DNA of 38,923 nucleotides from PALSA-911 sp037442565 (GTDB taxonomy: Bacteria > Pseudomonadota > Alphaproteobacteria > Acetobacterales > Acetobacteraceae): positions 1 to 38,923 of the forward strand of contig JBBIQA010000019.1 of assembly GCA_037442565.1 (NCBI GenBank). Direction: 5' to 3'. Below the pieces are notes generated by a model. That model was not told the DNA's origin, made no database searches, and was given only the letters and a program-made list of their open reading frames with translations. Position 1 is the stretch's first letter. Each line of letters starts with the position of its first letter. Of the stretch, positions 25,206 to 33,436 are shown piece after piece. The position numbers and the translations under genes were made by a program.

Positions 25206-25883
25206 ATGGATTTCGAAACACTGGTCCAAACGCGGCGTAGCGTGCGGGGCTATAAGACCGACCCGGTGCCGCGTGCGGTCATCGAGGAGATCATCGCGGT
25301 CGCCAAGAGCGCGCCGTCGTCGATGAACACCCAGCCCTGGCATGTGCATGTGCTGACGGGCGAGCCGCTGGAACGGGTCCGGCAGCGCAATACCGAAACG
25401 ATGCTCGGGGGTGCCAAACCCAATCGCGACATCGTCACGCACGGCGAGTATGAGGGCGTGCACCGGTCACGCCAGGTCGCGATCGCCATCAAGCTGTTCG
25501 CCGCCATGAACATCGAACGCCACGACAAGGCCATGCGGCAGGACTGGGTGATGCGCGGGTTCCGCCAGTTCGATGCCCCGGTGTCGATCGTGCTGACCTA
25601 TGACCGGGAGCTCGATCCGGGTGCCACGGTGCATTTCGACCTGGGCGCGCTGTCCTACGGCATTTGCCTCGCCGCCTGGAACCGCGGTCTGGGCACGGTC
25701 GTCAACGGCCAGGGCATCATGCGGTCGGAAATCGTGCGCGAGGAGGCCGGAATCCCTGATGGAGAGGTCATCATGACCTGCATCGCGATGGGTTACCCGA
25801 ACGACGCGTTTCCGGCGAACGCGGTCAAGGCGGACCGTGAGCCGAACGATCGGTTCGTGCGGTATGTCGGGTTTAACGACTGA
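25206..25883 (+). CDS. Nitroreductase family FMN protein
   Basis: The 225-aa protein is predicted to bind FMN and reduce a nitro group, quinone, enone or flavin with NAD(P)H. FMN-binding landmarks are TRRSVRGYKTDPVP at the N-terminus, AKSAPSSMNTQPWHVHVL, and the C-terminal GLGTVVNGQGI and CIAMGYPNDAFPAN. Length fits the family. AGGGGAATGGC precedes ATG 25206. It shares a 221-bp divergent region with the flavin monooxygenase and converges on the SDR gene. It is the only obvious candidate in the window to supply reduced flavin to the luciferase-like enzymes, but this is a guess from position. Confidence 0.9.
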   Translation: MDFETLVQTRRSVRGYKTDPVPRAVIEEIIAVAKSAPSSMNTQPWHVHVLTGEPLERVRQRNTETMLGGAKPNRDIVTHGEYEGVHRSRQVAIAIKLFAAMNIERHDKAMRQDWVMRGFRQFDAPVSIVLTYDRELDPGATVHFDLGALSYGICLAAWNRGLGTVVNGQGIMRSEIVREEAGIPDGEVIMTCIAMGYPNDAFPANAVKADREPNDRFVRYVGFND

Positions 25884-25931
25884 GATCGGAGGGCCGGCTT
25901 CACTGAAAGCGTTGGGCTTGTCCGGTCTACG

Positions 25932-26756
25932 CTATCGGCCGTTCCACGCCGGCGGGCCGCGGAACGGGCGCATGTCGGGGTAGCCACTGACGGCCCAGGC
26001 GCCGTCGACGAGCAGGCTGGCGCCGGAGATGTAGCTGGCGTCGTCGCTGGCCAGGAACACAGCCGGGCCGGCCATTTCCTCGGGCTGGGCGGCGCGGCCG
26101 AGGGGGATGCGCTCGACGAAGGCTGCGTGGGCATCCGGGTTGTCGAAATGCCGGCGGGTGAGTGGGGTTTGCACCAGCCCGGGCAGGATGGCGTTGACGC
26201 GGATCCCGTCGGCGGCGAATTCGAGCGCACCGTTCTTGGTGAGCATCTCCACCCCGGCTTTGGCCGCGGCGTAGGCGGAGCCGGCGTGCATCGGGACATG
26301 CGCGTTCAGGGAGGCGATGTTGACGATCGCGGCGCTACGCGCGGGCGCGCCGCTGCCCTGCCGGATCATCTGCCTTGCCTCGTGCTTCATGGCGAGGAAC
26401 ACGCCCTTCAGGCAGAGATCGACGGTGAAATCCCAATCGGCTTCGGCGAGGTCGACGATGTAGCCGGGGCGGGAGGCGCCGGCGACGTTGAAGGCGCAGT
26501 GCACGGCGCCGAAACGTTGCACGGCGCTTTCCATCATCGCCTCGATGTCGTCCTCCCGCGTAACGTCGGCGCGCACGCCAAGGAAGCGACCGCCGAGTTC
26601 CGCCTCGATATGTCGCAAGCGGTCGAGGTTGAGGTCGGCGGCGACCACGCTGGCGCCTTCGCCGTGCAGGCGGCGCGCGATGGCGAGGCCGATGCCCGAT
26701 GCGCCGCCGGTGATCACCGCGACCTGGCCCGTGAACCTATCGGCTGGTTGCGCCAT
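25932..26756 (-). CDS. Short-chain dehydrogenase/reductase
   Basis: This 274-aa classical SDR oxidises or reduces a hydroxyl or carbonyl group with NAD(P). Motifs are TGGASGIG (16-23), NVAG in place of the usual NNAG (about 90-93), the catalytic Ser149 (IVNIAS), and YAAAK with Tyr162 and Lys166. The C-terminal SGASLLVDGAWAVSG is standard. An acidic D42 (VVAADLN) after the second strand favours NAD over NADP. GAGGAGGAAAG before ATG 26756 is a strong ribosome site. In this setting it could oxidise a cyclic alcohol to the ketone used by the Baeyer-Villiger enzyme; that is only a hypothesis. Confidence 0.92.
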   Translation of the reverse strand: MAQPADRFTGQVAVITGGASGIGLAIARRLHGEGASVVAADLNLDRLRHIEAELGGRFLGVRADVTREDDIEAMMESAVQRFGAVHCAFNVAGASRPGYIVDLAEADWDFTVDLCLKGVFLAMKHEARQMIRQGSGAPARSAAIVNIASLNAHVPMHAGSAYAAAKAGVEMLTKNGALEFAADGIRVNAILPGLVQTPLTRRHFDNPDAHAAFVERIPLGRAAQPEEMAGPAVFLASDDASYISGASLLVDGAWAVSGYPDMRPFRGPPAWNGR

Positions 26757-26877
26757 GATCTTTCCTCCTCAGGCTTGTTGGATGTTGGCGACGTGTTTCT
26801 GGTGCTTCCTCGGTGTGCGAGGTTAGGGCAATAAGGGGCGGCCGGGAAATCGGCGGCGGGAAAGATGGAGCGCGCGG

Positions 26878-27657
26878 ATGAATGAGTGGTTGGCCGCGGT
26901 GTCGCTTGGGTGGATGTTGGCCGCCGACGCCCTTCTGGTCGCCGGTGCCGCGGAGTTCGGGTGCCGGTTGGGATTGCGGGCCTATCGAGCGGGCAAGGAG
27001 CAGAGCGATGTGGGGACACTGGCCGGCGCGGCGCTCGGGCTGCTCGCGCTGCTGGTCGCGTTCAGCTTCTCCATGGCGGTGGCCCGCTACGACAGCCGGC
27101 GCGGCGCCGTGCTGGAGGAAGCCAACGCCATCGGCTCCACCGCGAATTTCGCGCTGATGCTGCCGAGCGAGGCACAGGGTCCGATCCTGGAGAAGCTGCG
27201 CGACTACACCCAGGTACGGATCGGGCTGGGCAAGCCGCACGACCCGGAAAAGCTACAGCGCGATATTGCGCGGTCAATTCAGTTGCAGTCGGAACTGTGG
27301 CACCTGGCGGTCGCGGTGACCGAGGCGGCGCCGCAATCCTTGCCCGTCTATCGGTTCGTCGGGTCGTTGAACGAGATGAACAATGCTCATGAGCGGCGGC
27401 TGACGGCGTTGCGAAACAGCGTGCCGCTGGCAGTGATGGTGATGCTGGTGCTGACGGCGATGGTGGCGATGGGGTTCACCGGCTACGCCGAGGGCGTCAC
27501 GGGTTCGCGGCGGCAGGGGGCGAATATCCTGATGGCGATCACCATCGCGACGTTGATAACGATGATCATCGACCTGAACCGGCCGTATCAAGGCTTCATC
27601 GAGGTTTCCACCCAGGCGCTGGTCGACGTGGCGCAGAGTTTGCCCGCCAGCCGGTAG
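26878..27657 (+). CDS. DUF4239 (bestrophin-like) membrane protein
   Basis: The 259-aa protein has two N-terminal membrane helices (about residues 9-25 and 47-66) and two more near the C-terminus (about 182-205 and 218-235), with a soluble middle. The stretch GLLALLVAFSFSMAVARYD, followed by RRGAVLEEANAIGSTANF, is the DUF4239 signature. The function is unknown; a channel-like role has been suggested from the name only. It starts at ATG 26878 and is divergent from the SDR. A 19-bp hairpin with T-rich flank follows at once and can terminate its transcript. Confidence 0.85.
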   Translation: MNEWLAAVSLGWMLAADALLVAGAAEFGCRLGLRAYRAGKEQSDVGTLAGAALGLLALLVAFSFSMAVARYDSRRGAVLEEANAIGSTANFALMLPSEAQGPILEKLRDYTQVRIGLGKPHDPEKLQRDIARSIQLQSELWHLAVAVTEAAPQSLPVYRFVGSLNEMNNAHERRLTALRNSVPLAVMVMLVLTAMVAMGFTGYAEGVTGSRRQGANILMAITIATLITMIIDLNRPYQGFIEVSTQALVDVAQSLPASR

Positions 27658-27670
27658 GCTGGTCGGTCTG

Positions 27671-27725
27671 CTAGAGCATGATCGCTTCAGATAGATGAAG
27701 CGATCATGCTCTAGATTTTTGTTTT
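27671..27725 (+). terminator. Intrinsic terminator for the DUF4239 gene, formed by the repeat element
   Basis: A perfect 19-bp stem with a 6-nt loop is followed by ATTTTTGTTTT on the plus strand, 14 bp after the upstream stop codon. A hairpin plus T-rich tract at that place is what a rho-independent terminator requires. Confidence 0.7.
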
Positions 27726-27776
27726 AACGAGCAATTTCATCGCTCAGTTGAGTCAACTTCAAGCGATATTGCTCTA
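27671..27776. repeat. Palindromic repeat element with imperfect terminal inverted repeats (MITE/REP-like)
   Basis: The element starts with a perfect 19-bp hairpin: CTAGAGCATGATCGCTTCA (27671-27689), loop GATAGA, then the reverse complement (27696-27714). Its far end, AAGCGATATTGCTCTAG (27760-27776), is the inverted copy of the start with 15 of 17 bases matching, so CTAGAGCA...ATCGCTT sits at both ends. The interior is AT-rich and contains small palindromes such as GTTGAGTCAAC. No gene is inside. The last CTA supplies the stop codon of the MaoC gene. Elements with AGAGCATGATC ends are common in alphaproteobacteria (general knowledge). I see one full copy in this window. Confidence 0.75.
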
Positions 27777-28250
27777 GGCACCCGGGTTTCGGCGCGGAAC
27801 GATGATCTTGACGGTGAAGCTTTGCACGATTTCGCCGTGCTGGTTGCGGGTATCGTTGCGCACGGTCACGGCACCGCGCTCGGGCCGGGAACGCGACGGG
27901 ACGATCTCAAGGATTTCGGTCTCGACCTGTAGCGTGTCGCCGGGCCGGGTGGGCGTCGGCCAGGACAATTCGCCGCCGCCGCCGATGATGCCCCAGGCGA
28001 AGGGCGGCCCGCCATCCACCAGCAGGCGCATGGTCATGGCCGCGGTGTGCCAGCCGCTGGCGGCGAGGCCGCCGAACAGGGTGGATTTCGCCGCTTCGTG
28101 ATCGAGGTGGAACGGCTGCGGGTCGTAGGTGGCGGCGAAGGCCTTGAGCTCGGCTTCCTCCACCCGTTTGGTGCCGGTAGTGAAACGCTGGCCGGGGGTG
28201 AGGTCTTCGAGATAGAGCCGGGTCGGGACGCTGCTGTCCGGGTTCGTCAT
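27774..28250 (-). CDS. MaoC family hot-dog dehydratase
   Basis: The 158-aa hot-dog-fold protein probably hydrates an enoyl-CoA or a related thioester. The hydratase-2 pattern D-x-x-P-x-H appears as ATYDPQPFHLDHEAA, followed by ASGWHTAAMTMRLLVDG and GELSWPTPTRPGDTLQVETE. ATG 28250 follows AAGGAAGCACAGACC. It is the last gene after DctP-DctQ-DctM on the minus strand, 96 bp from dctM, and may share their transcript. The stop codon TAG is contributed by the adjoining repeat element, so the original C-terminus may have been trimmed or extended by the insertion. Confidence 0.88.
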   Translation of the reverse strand: MTNPDSSVPTRLYLEDLTPGQRFTTGTKRVEEAELKAFAATYDPQPFHLDHEAAKSTLFGGLAASGWHTAAMTMRLLVDGGPPFAWGIIGGGGELSWPTPTRPGDTLQVETEILEIVPSRSRPERGAVTVRNDTRNQHGEIVQSFTVKIIVPRRNPGA

Positions 28251-28346
28251 GGTCTGTGCTTCCTTGCTCCGGCCGGCGATGCCGCCCGCGTCGTTACCCG
28301 CTTGCCAGGATGGCACGGGGATCGCCGCCACGGGAAGGCAAGGGCG

Positions 28347-29633
28347 TCAGCCGTAGAGATGCACCAGCCAGAGCGAGATTCCCGGGATATAGGTTACCAG
28401 CATCAGCACCGTGAACATCACCAGATAGAACGGCCAGATCTCGCGCATGACCTGTTCCAGCGACACTTTCCCGACCGCACAGCCGACGAACAGGATGGCG
28501 CCGACGGGTGGGTGGCAGAGGCCGATGCCGAGGTTGAGCATCATGATCATGCCGAAATGCACCGGATCGACGCCGAAATTGACCATCACCGGCAGCAGGA
28601 TCGGCGTGACGATCAGGATCGCCGGGGCCATGTCCAGGAGGCAGCCGAGCACCAGCAGCATCACGTTGATCATCAGCAGGATGACGTTCTTGTCGTGCGA
28701 GAACGTCAGGAAGAAGGCGGTGATCTTCGCCGGCACCTGCATCATCGCCATCATGTAGCCAACGGCGGAGGCGAAGGCGATCAGTGTCATGACCATCGCG
28801 ACGGTGCGCAGCACGCGGTGCACCAGCGCCGGCAGGTCGCGCCAGCGATATTCGCGGTAGATGAACATGGTAACGAAAAAGGCCCAGACGCAGGCGACCG
28901 CGCCGGCTTCCACCGCGGTGAACACGCCGCCGAGAATGCCGCCGAGGATGATGATCAGGGTGATCAACCCCCAAAAGGCGTCGATCGCGAGGCGGGCCGC
29001 GTCGCGCAGCGGCACCGGCTCGCCCTTCGGGTAGTTGTTGCGATAGGCGAGCACCAGGCAGAGGATGATCAGCGAGAAGCCGAGCAGCAGGCCGGGAACG
29101 ATGCCGGCTAGGAACAGGCTGATGATCGAAATCGTGCCGCCGGTGGCAAGCGAATAGATCACCGCGTTGTGGCTGGGCGGGATCAGCAGCGCCTGGACCG
29201 AGGAGCTGATGGTGACGTTGGTCGAGAACACCCGGGGATAGCCCGCCTTCTCCATCTGCGGGATCATCACCGAACCTACGGCGGAAATGTCGGCGACGGC
29301 CGAGCCGGAAATGCCGGACATGAAGGTGGTGGCCACGATGTTCACCACCGCCAGGCCGCCCCGCACGCGCAGGAAGCCGACCAGCACGTTGGCGAAGCCG
29401 ACCAGGCGGCGGGCGATGCCGCCCTCGGCCATCAGCGCGCCGGCCAGCACGAAGAAGGGAATGGTCAGCATGGCGAACTTGCTGACGCCGCTGGAGACCT
29501 GCAGCATGATCGCTTCCAGCGGAATGTCGATCCACCAGGCGGCGGCCAGGGCGGACAGGCCGAGCGCGTAGGCGATCGGCACGCCGATGGCGATGCAGAA
29601 GAACAGCGTTCCGATGACGATTCCGGCATCCAT
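28347..29633 (-). CDS. TRAP transporter large permease (DctM)
   Basis: The 428-aa inner-membrane protein has about twelve membrane segments. DctM landmarks are AMLTIPFFVLAGALMAEGG, TTFMSGISGSAVADISAVGS, TISSSVQALLIPPSHNAVIYS and MIMMLNLGIGLCHPPVGAIL. It is the ion-coupled translocation subunit, working with DctQ (17 bp upstream) and the DctP binding protein. This system keeps Q and M separate, unlike the fused permease at 9254-11122, so the two are not recent copies. Substrate is probably a sugar acid or similar carboxylate. Confidence 0.94.
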   Translation of the reverse strand: MDAGIVIGTLFFCIAIGVPIAYALGLSALAAAWWIDIPLEAIMLQVSSGVSKFAMLTIPFFVLAGALMAEGGIARRLVGFANVLVGFLRVRGGLAVVNIVATTFMSGISGSAVADISAVGSVMIPQMEKAGYPRVFSTNVTISSSVQALLIPPSHNAVIYSLATGGTISIISLFLAGIVPGLLLGFSLIILCLVLAYRNNYPKGEPVPLRDAARLAIDAFWGLITLIIILGGILGGVFTAVEAGAVACVWAFFVTMFIYREYRWRDLPALVHRVLRTVAMVMTLIAFASAVGYMMAMMQVPAKITAFFLTFSHDKNVILLMINVMLLVLGCLLDMAPAILIVTPILLPVMVNFGVDPVHFGMIMMLNLGIGLCHPPVGAILFVGCAVGKVSLEQVMREIWPFYLVMFTVLMLVTYIPGISLWLVHLYG

Positions 29634-29649
29634 GGCGCAGCCTTCCCGG

Positions 29650-30162
29650 CTAATCGACTGAAATACTGTGCGAGTCGCCCAGCTTATCGGCGGGGCGGCC
29701 GATCCACAGGTGCTCGATCACGAACAGGATGAGGCAGATACCGCCGAGCGGGATCGGCAGGTAGGTGACGCCGACGGACAAGGACGGGAATTCAGCGATC
29801 GACTGATCCCAGGTGGTCTCGCACAGGCGTGCGCCGTTCACCGTCATGAACATGCCGACCGCCAGCATCAGGCATTCCGCCAGAAAATCGGCGATGCGGG
29901 CCAGCGGCACGGGCATCTGGTCGCGCACGAACGATACCCGCATGTGCAGACCTGCGCGGTAGGACGCCGCGGCGCCGAAGAAGGTCAGGACGATGGACAG
30001 CAGGATGGCGGTCGCCTCCGGCCAGGAGGAGGCGCTGTTCAGCACATAGCGGGTGAACACGCCCCAGGGCACGATCACGGAGATCAGCACGAGCGCCGCG
30101 CCGGCCAGGCCGACGCAGAGCAGGTACAGGGCGTCCATCGCCCGCCGATACATGCTGGCCAT
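29650..30162 (-). CDS. TRAP transporter small permease (DctQ)
   Basis: The 170-aa protein has four membrane segments (about residues 10-32, 43-65, 85-110 and 125-150). ASSWPEATAILLSIVLTFFGAA and the following YRAGLHMRV match the DctQ pattern in which an acidic residue lies near the second helix. It binds DctM in the membrane. It is preceded by dctP at 24 bp and followed by dctM at 16 bp, so the three are one operon in the usual P-Q-M order. The ribosome site (GGCAGGC) is modest. Confidence 0.9.
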   Translation of the reverse strand: MASMYRRAMDALYLLCVGLAGAALVLISVIVPWGVFTRYVLNSASSWPEATAILLSIVLTFFGAAASYRAGLHMRVSFVRDQMPVPLARIADFLAECLMLAVGMFMTVNGARLCETTWDQSIAEFPSLSVGVTYLPIPLGGICLILFVIEHLWIGRPADKLGDSHSISVD

Positions 30163-30186
30163 GCCTGCCGCCTGGTATTGCCGGCC

Positions 30187-31182
30187 TTACTGGACAGCCT
30201 GGATGCGCTTGATCATGTCGGCGTATTTCGGACCGTACTTGTCCCATACCGGCTTGACCGCATCCTGGAACGGCTTTTTGTCCTTGATGGTGACGATCTG
30301 GATGCCGGCTTCCTTCATCTTGGCGATCGCCTTCTGCTCATAGGCGTCCCACCGCACCCGCTCATCCTGCTGGGCTTCCTTGGCGAGCTTCATCAGCAGC
30401 GCCTGGTCTTCCTTGGACAGCTTGTTCCAGATGCGCTTGGAGAACACCAGCATCTCCGGCACGATAAGATGCTCAGTCAGAGTGTAGTACTTCGCCACCT
30501 GGTAATGGTTATCGAATACGAAGCTCGGCGGGTTGTTCTCGGCACCATCGACCACGCCGGTCTGCAGGGCGGTGAACACCTGGTCGTAGCCCATGGCGAT
30601 GCCGTTGCCGCCGAGCGAGTTCATCATGTCGACGAAGATCGGATTGCCCATGACGCGGACCTTGAGGCCCTTGAGATCGGCCATGTCCGTGATGGGATGT
30701 TTCGTATCATACATGTTGCGCGCGCCGGCATCCATCCAGGCCAGGCCGACCAGGCCGGCGGTGGGATGGTTGGTGACCTTGTCCAGCAGCTCCTGGCCGA
30801 TGGCACCGTCCAGCACCTTGCGGGCATGCGCGGTATCACGGAACAGAAAGGGCAGGTTCAGCACGTTCAGGTCGTCCACCACCGGGCCGAGCGTGCCGAC
30901 GCTGACACGGGCGATGGCGATGGCGCCGAGCTGGGCCTGCTCGATCGCCTCCTTCTCGCCGCCGAGCTGCATGGCGGCATACATCTGCACGCTGAGCCGG
31001 CCATTGGTGGCCTTTTCCAGCTTCTTGCCCATTTCCTCGACCGCGGCGACGGTCGGATAGCCTTCGGGGTGCACGTCCGAGGCCTTGAAGACCATTTTGT
31101 CCTGGGCGGCGGCGGGCCGCGCGATCGCCGCGGTGAGCATGGCGCCGGCGCCGAGGCCGAGTACGTGGCGTCTCTGGATCAT
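30187..31182 (-). CDS. TRAP transporter solute-binding protein (DctP), uronate/C4-acid type
   Basis: The 331-aa periplasmic protein starts with a twin-arginine-like signal (MIQRRHVLGLGAGAML...AAAQ). Typical are VFKASDVHPEGYPTVAAVEE, LNLPFLFRDTAHARKVLDG, LKGLKVRVMGNPIFV with the carboxylate-binding arginine, and YDQVFTALQTGVVDGAENNP. The ALQTGVVDGAENNPPSF run is common among sugar-acid and dicarboxylate binders. ATG 31182 follows GGGGGAAACG; ATG 31239 lies further upstream in frame but overlaps the operator array. It is the first gene of the P-Q-M-MaoC run and divergent from the GntR gene, whose three operator-like repeats lie upstream of it. Confidence 0.93.
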   Translation of the reverse strand: MIQRRHVLGLGAGAMLTAAIARPAAAQDKMVFKASDVHPEGYPTVAAVEEMGKKLEKATNGRLSVQMYAAMQLGGEKEAIEQAQLGAIAIARVSVGTLGPVVDDLNVLNLPFLFRDTAHARKVLDGAIGQELLDKVTNHPTAGLVGLAWMDAGARNMYDTKHPITDMADLKGLKVRVMGNPIFVDMMNSLGGNGIAMGYDQVFTALQTGVVDGAENNPPSFVFDNHYQVAKYYTLTEHLIVPEMLVFSKRIWNKLSKEDQALLMKLAKEAQQDERVRWDAYEQKAIAKMKEAGIQIVTIKDKKPFQDAVKPVWDKYGPKYADMIKRIQAVQ

Positions 31183-31232
31183 CGTTTCCCCCAATTCCGG
31201 CACCGTTGTGCCGGCTTGCTTCATTTCATGGC

Positions 31233-31275
31233 CAGTCATACGATGACTGTCATACGATGAGTCTCATACGTCAAC
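31233..31275. promoter_or_regulatory. Three-copy 14-bp-periodic operator array between dctP and gntR
   Basis: GTCATACGATGAC (31235-31247), GTCATACGATGAG (31249-31261) and CTCATACGTCAAC (31263-31275) recur with an exact 14-bp step. The first is the core of a perfect 7-3-7 palindrome, CAGTCAT-ACG-ATGACTG (31233-31249). The array lies 53 bp upstream of the dctP start and just before the GntR start, so one regulator can control both sides. FadR-type GntR proteins bind short palindromes as dimers. Assignment to this GntR is inferred from position and symmetry. Confidence 0.7.
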
Positions 31276-31311
31276 TGGCGGATGACACGCAAGGGGGAGT
31301 TCGGCCGGCGA

Positions 31312-32046
31312 ATGACAAATCCGTCCACGCAATCATCTGCGCTGAAGCCGATCCGACAGTCGCGCAGCCTGGTGCAGGAAACCAGCCGACGGATCGCGGC
31401 CGATATCGCCGAGGGCAAGCTGGAGCCGGGCACGCGGCTGCCGACGGAGCAGGAGATGATGGCGGCGATGGGCGTCAGCCGGACCGTGGTTCGCGAGGCG
31501 GTGGCCGCGTTGCGCGCAGAGGGACTGGTAACGACGCGCCAGGGCGTGGGGGCGTTCGTCGCCGAGCCGCCGGCGCAGATCCTGTTCGGACTGGCGGCGG
31601 GGCAGAGCGGAAAGCTGGCCGACGCGGTGGACATCATGGAACTGCGCGCGGCGGTGGAGACCGAGGCGGCCGGGCTGGCTGCGATACGGGCGACGCCGGC
31701 GCAGCGCCGGGCGATCGGCGCGGCGCTGGTGGCGGTGGACGCGGCGATCGGGCGCGGCGAGGCGGCGGTGGGCGAGGATCTGGCGTTCCATGCCGCGATC
31801 GCGGAGGCGACGGGAAACAGGCAGTTCCACCGGTTTCTGGAATACCTCGGCGGGCTGATCATTCCGCGCGGGCGGCTACACATCCAGGCGGCCGATCTGC
31901 ATGGTTACCTGACCAGGATCCAGCGCGAGCACAGGACGATCCTGGCGGCGATCGAGGCGAAATCGGCCGCCCGCGCACAGGCGGCGATGCGGGCGCATCT
32001 GGTGAACAGCCTGGAGCGCTATCGGGCGGCGCGGCCGGAGGCGTGA
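31312..32046 (+). CDS. GntR family transcriptional regulator (FadR subfamily)
   Basis: The 244-aa protein has an N-terminal winged helix: RIAADIAEGKLEPGTRLPTE, then MGVSRTVVREAVAALRAEGL and the wing TTRQGVGAFVAE. The C-terminal FCD domain has DLAFHAAIAEATGN and the metal/ligand histidines in LHIQAADLHGY and REHRTILAAI. FadR/LldR-type regulators sense organic or sugar acids, agreeing with control of the divergent TRAP operon. ATG 31312 is preferred (GGGGGAG 12 nt upstream); ATG 31282 is in frame. Confidence 0.92.
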   Translation: MTNPSTQSSALKPIRQSRSLVQETSRRIAADIAEGKLEPGTRLPTEQEMMAAMGVSRTVVREAVAALRAEGLVTTRQGVGAFVAEPPAQILFGLAAGQSGKLADAVDIMELRAAVETEAAGLAAIRATPAQRRAIGAALVAVDAAIGRGEAAVGEDLAFHAAIAEATGNRQFHRFLEYLGGLIIPRGRLHIQAADLHGYLTRIQREHRTILAAIEAKSAARAQAAMRAHLVNSLERYRAARPEA

Positions 32047-32153
32047 GCGCGCCGGCGCGTTCCGCCCCGGGCCCGTTCGCTTTCTTTGACTTGATTTCCG
32101 ACCGGCGCAGGGACGATCCTATCGGGCGCAACCTTCTTCGGCAGGGGCAAGTC

Positions 32154-32393
32154 ATGGTGCATATTCATTACCGGGTGGTCGAGCATGACGGGGGCTGGGC
32201 CTACAAACTCGGCGATGTGTTTTCCGAGCCTTTCCGCACCCGGGCGGCGGCGCTGCGGGCCGCGCAACGCGCGGTCATGGAACAGCGGGTGCCCGGCGAC
32301 ACGACCCTGATCGAGTATCAGGACGAAAAGGGCAAGTGGCATGTCGAGACGTCGCAAGGCGGCGACCGGCCAGAGGCAGACGTGGTCGAGTGA
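32154..32393 (+). CDS. DUF2188-like small protein
   Basis: The 79-aa cytoplasmic protein has the DUF2188 plan: a GGWAYKLGDVFSEPF strand, a helix TRAAALRAAQRAVMEQR, and strands around TLIEYQDEKGKWHVE. Such proteins are common and of unknown role. GCAGGGGCAAGTC before ATG 32154 is a strong ribosome site, the reason I accept so short a gene. It lies 107 bp after GntR and ends 11 bp before the convergent dehydrogenase gene. The tail QGGDRPEADVVE is acidic and likely disordered. The match is by eye. Confidence 0.7.
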   Translation: MVHIHYRVVEHDGGWAYKLGDVFSEPFRTRAAALRAAQRAVMEQRVPGDTTLIEYQDEKGKWHVETSQGGDRPEADVVE

Positions 32394-32404
32394 CGGCGGC
32401 CGGC

Positions 32405-33364
32405 TCAGTAGCCGGCGGACCGGTCCACGATTTCCCTGAGGGGTTGGCCGTTCAGGAAGCGCGTCAGGTTGTCGGTGAACAGGCGAGCCACGATGCGGTC
32501 GCGCTCGGGGTGACCGCCGCCGATATGCGGCAGGACGATGATGCCCGGCGTGGTCCAGAACGGGTGCGCGGCGGGTAGAGGCTCCTGGCGGAAGACGTCG
32601 AGGATGGCGCCGGCGATCTGCTTGGATTGCACAGCGGCGATCAGGTCGGCATCGGCGATCAGGTGGCCGCGGCCGAAGTTGAGCAGCCAGGCGCCGGGTT
32701 TCATCTGCCCGAGGCGCCTTGCGTCGATGAAGTTCTCGGTGGCGGGCGTGGCGGGCAGAAGCAGAAGGACGAAGTCGGACTGCGCCAGCACCTCGTCGGT
32801 CCGCTCGGGCGGGAAGACCTCCGCCAGGCCCGGCAACGGGGCGCCGCCACGGCGGGTGCCGATCACACGCATGCCAAGAGCGGAGGCGAGGCGGGCGACC
32901 TCCTGACCGATGACGCCGAGGCCGAGGATGCCAAGGGTCTTGCCGTTCAGCGGAACGGCGACGCGGCGGGTCCATTTGGACTGCTCCTGGTCCTCCACGA
33001 TCGCGGCGTAGGGCTTGGTGATGTGGAACAGCGCGCCGAGGATGTTTTCCGGCATCGATTCGTTATGCGTGCCGCGGGCGCAGGTCAGCGTGAGTCGGGC
33101 CGGCAGATCCGGCAGAGCGAGCCAGCCTTCGACGCCGGCGGTGAGGGCCTGGGCCCAGCGCAGCTTCGCCATTTTGGGCAGCAGGCCGGCCGGGACGCCC
33201 CAGGCGAGCAGCACCTGGGTTTCGGCGATCTGCGCGACGGAGGGGGTTTCGCCGCGGGGCAGCGTTTCGAGCGACACCTGAGCGGCAAGGCCGGCGGCGG
33301 CGATCGCCTCGGCATAGGGCGCGGGCGTGTCGGTCCACAGCAGCACGCGGGTGGCGTTTGTCAT
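32405..33364 (-). CDS. 2-hydroxyacid dehydrogenase (GhrA/D-isomer-specific family)
   Basis: The 319-aa NAD(P)-dependent enzyme reduces glyoxylate, hydroxypyruvate or a related 2-oxo acid. Seen are the GLGVIG loop, Arg in LLNFGRGHLIADAD, Glu in FRQEPLPAAHPF and His in VLPHIGGGH. It is shorter than the enzyme at 13549-14601 and diverged from it; its N-terminus (VLLWTDTPAPYAEAI) is GhrA-like. AGGAGCCCCACC before ATG 33364 is a good ribosome site. It is convergent with the DUF2188-like gene and close to the GntR-controlled TRAP operon, so it may handle the imported acid. Confidence 0.9.
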   Translation of the reverse strand: MTNATRVLLWTDTPAPYAEAIAAAGLAAQVSLETLPRGETPSVAQIAETQVLLAWGVPAGLLPKMAKLRWAQALTAGVEGWLALPDLPARLTLTCARGTHNESMPENILGALFHITKPYAAIVEDQEQSKWTRRVAVPLNGKTLGILGLGVIGQEVARLASALGMRVIGTRRGGAPLPGLAEVFPPERTDEVLAQSDFVLLLLPATPATENFIDARRLGQMKPGAWLLNFGRGHLIADADLIAAVQSKQIAGAILDVFRQEPLPAAHPFWTTPGIIVLPHIGGGHPERDRIVARLFTDNLTRFLNGQPLREIVDRSAGY

Positions 33365-33436
33365 GGTGGGGCTCCTGGGCGGTTCGCCATCAGCGTAAGG
33401 CCAGGCCTGTGCGGGAGCCAAGCGCCGGCGGGCGGG

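Noticed and set aside
29503..29518. Second copy of the AGCATGATCGCTTC motif of the repeat element
   Set aside because: The 14-base match lies inside dctM and encodes a normal stretch (LEAIMLQ); no inverted partner or flanking repeat is present.
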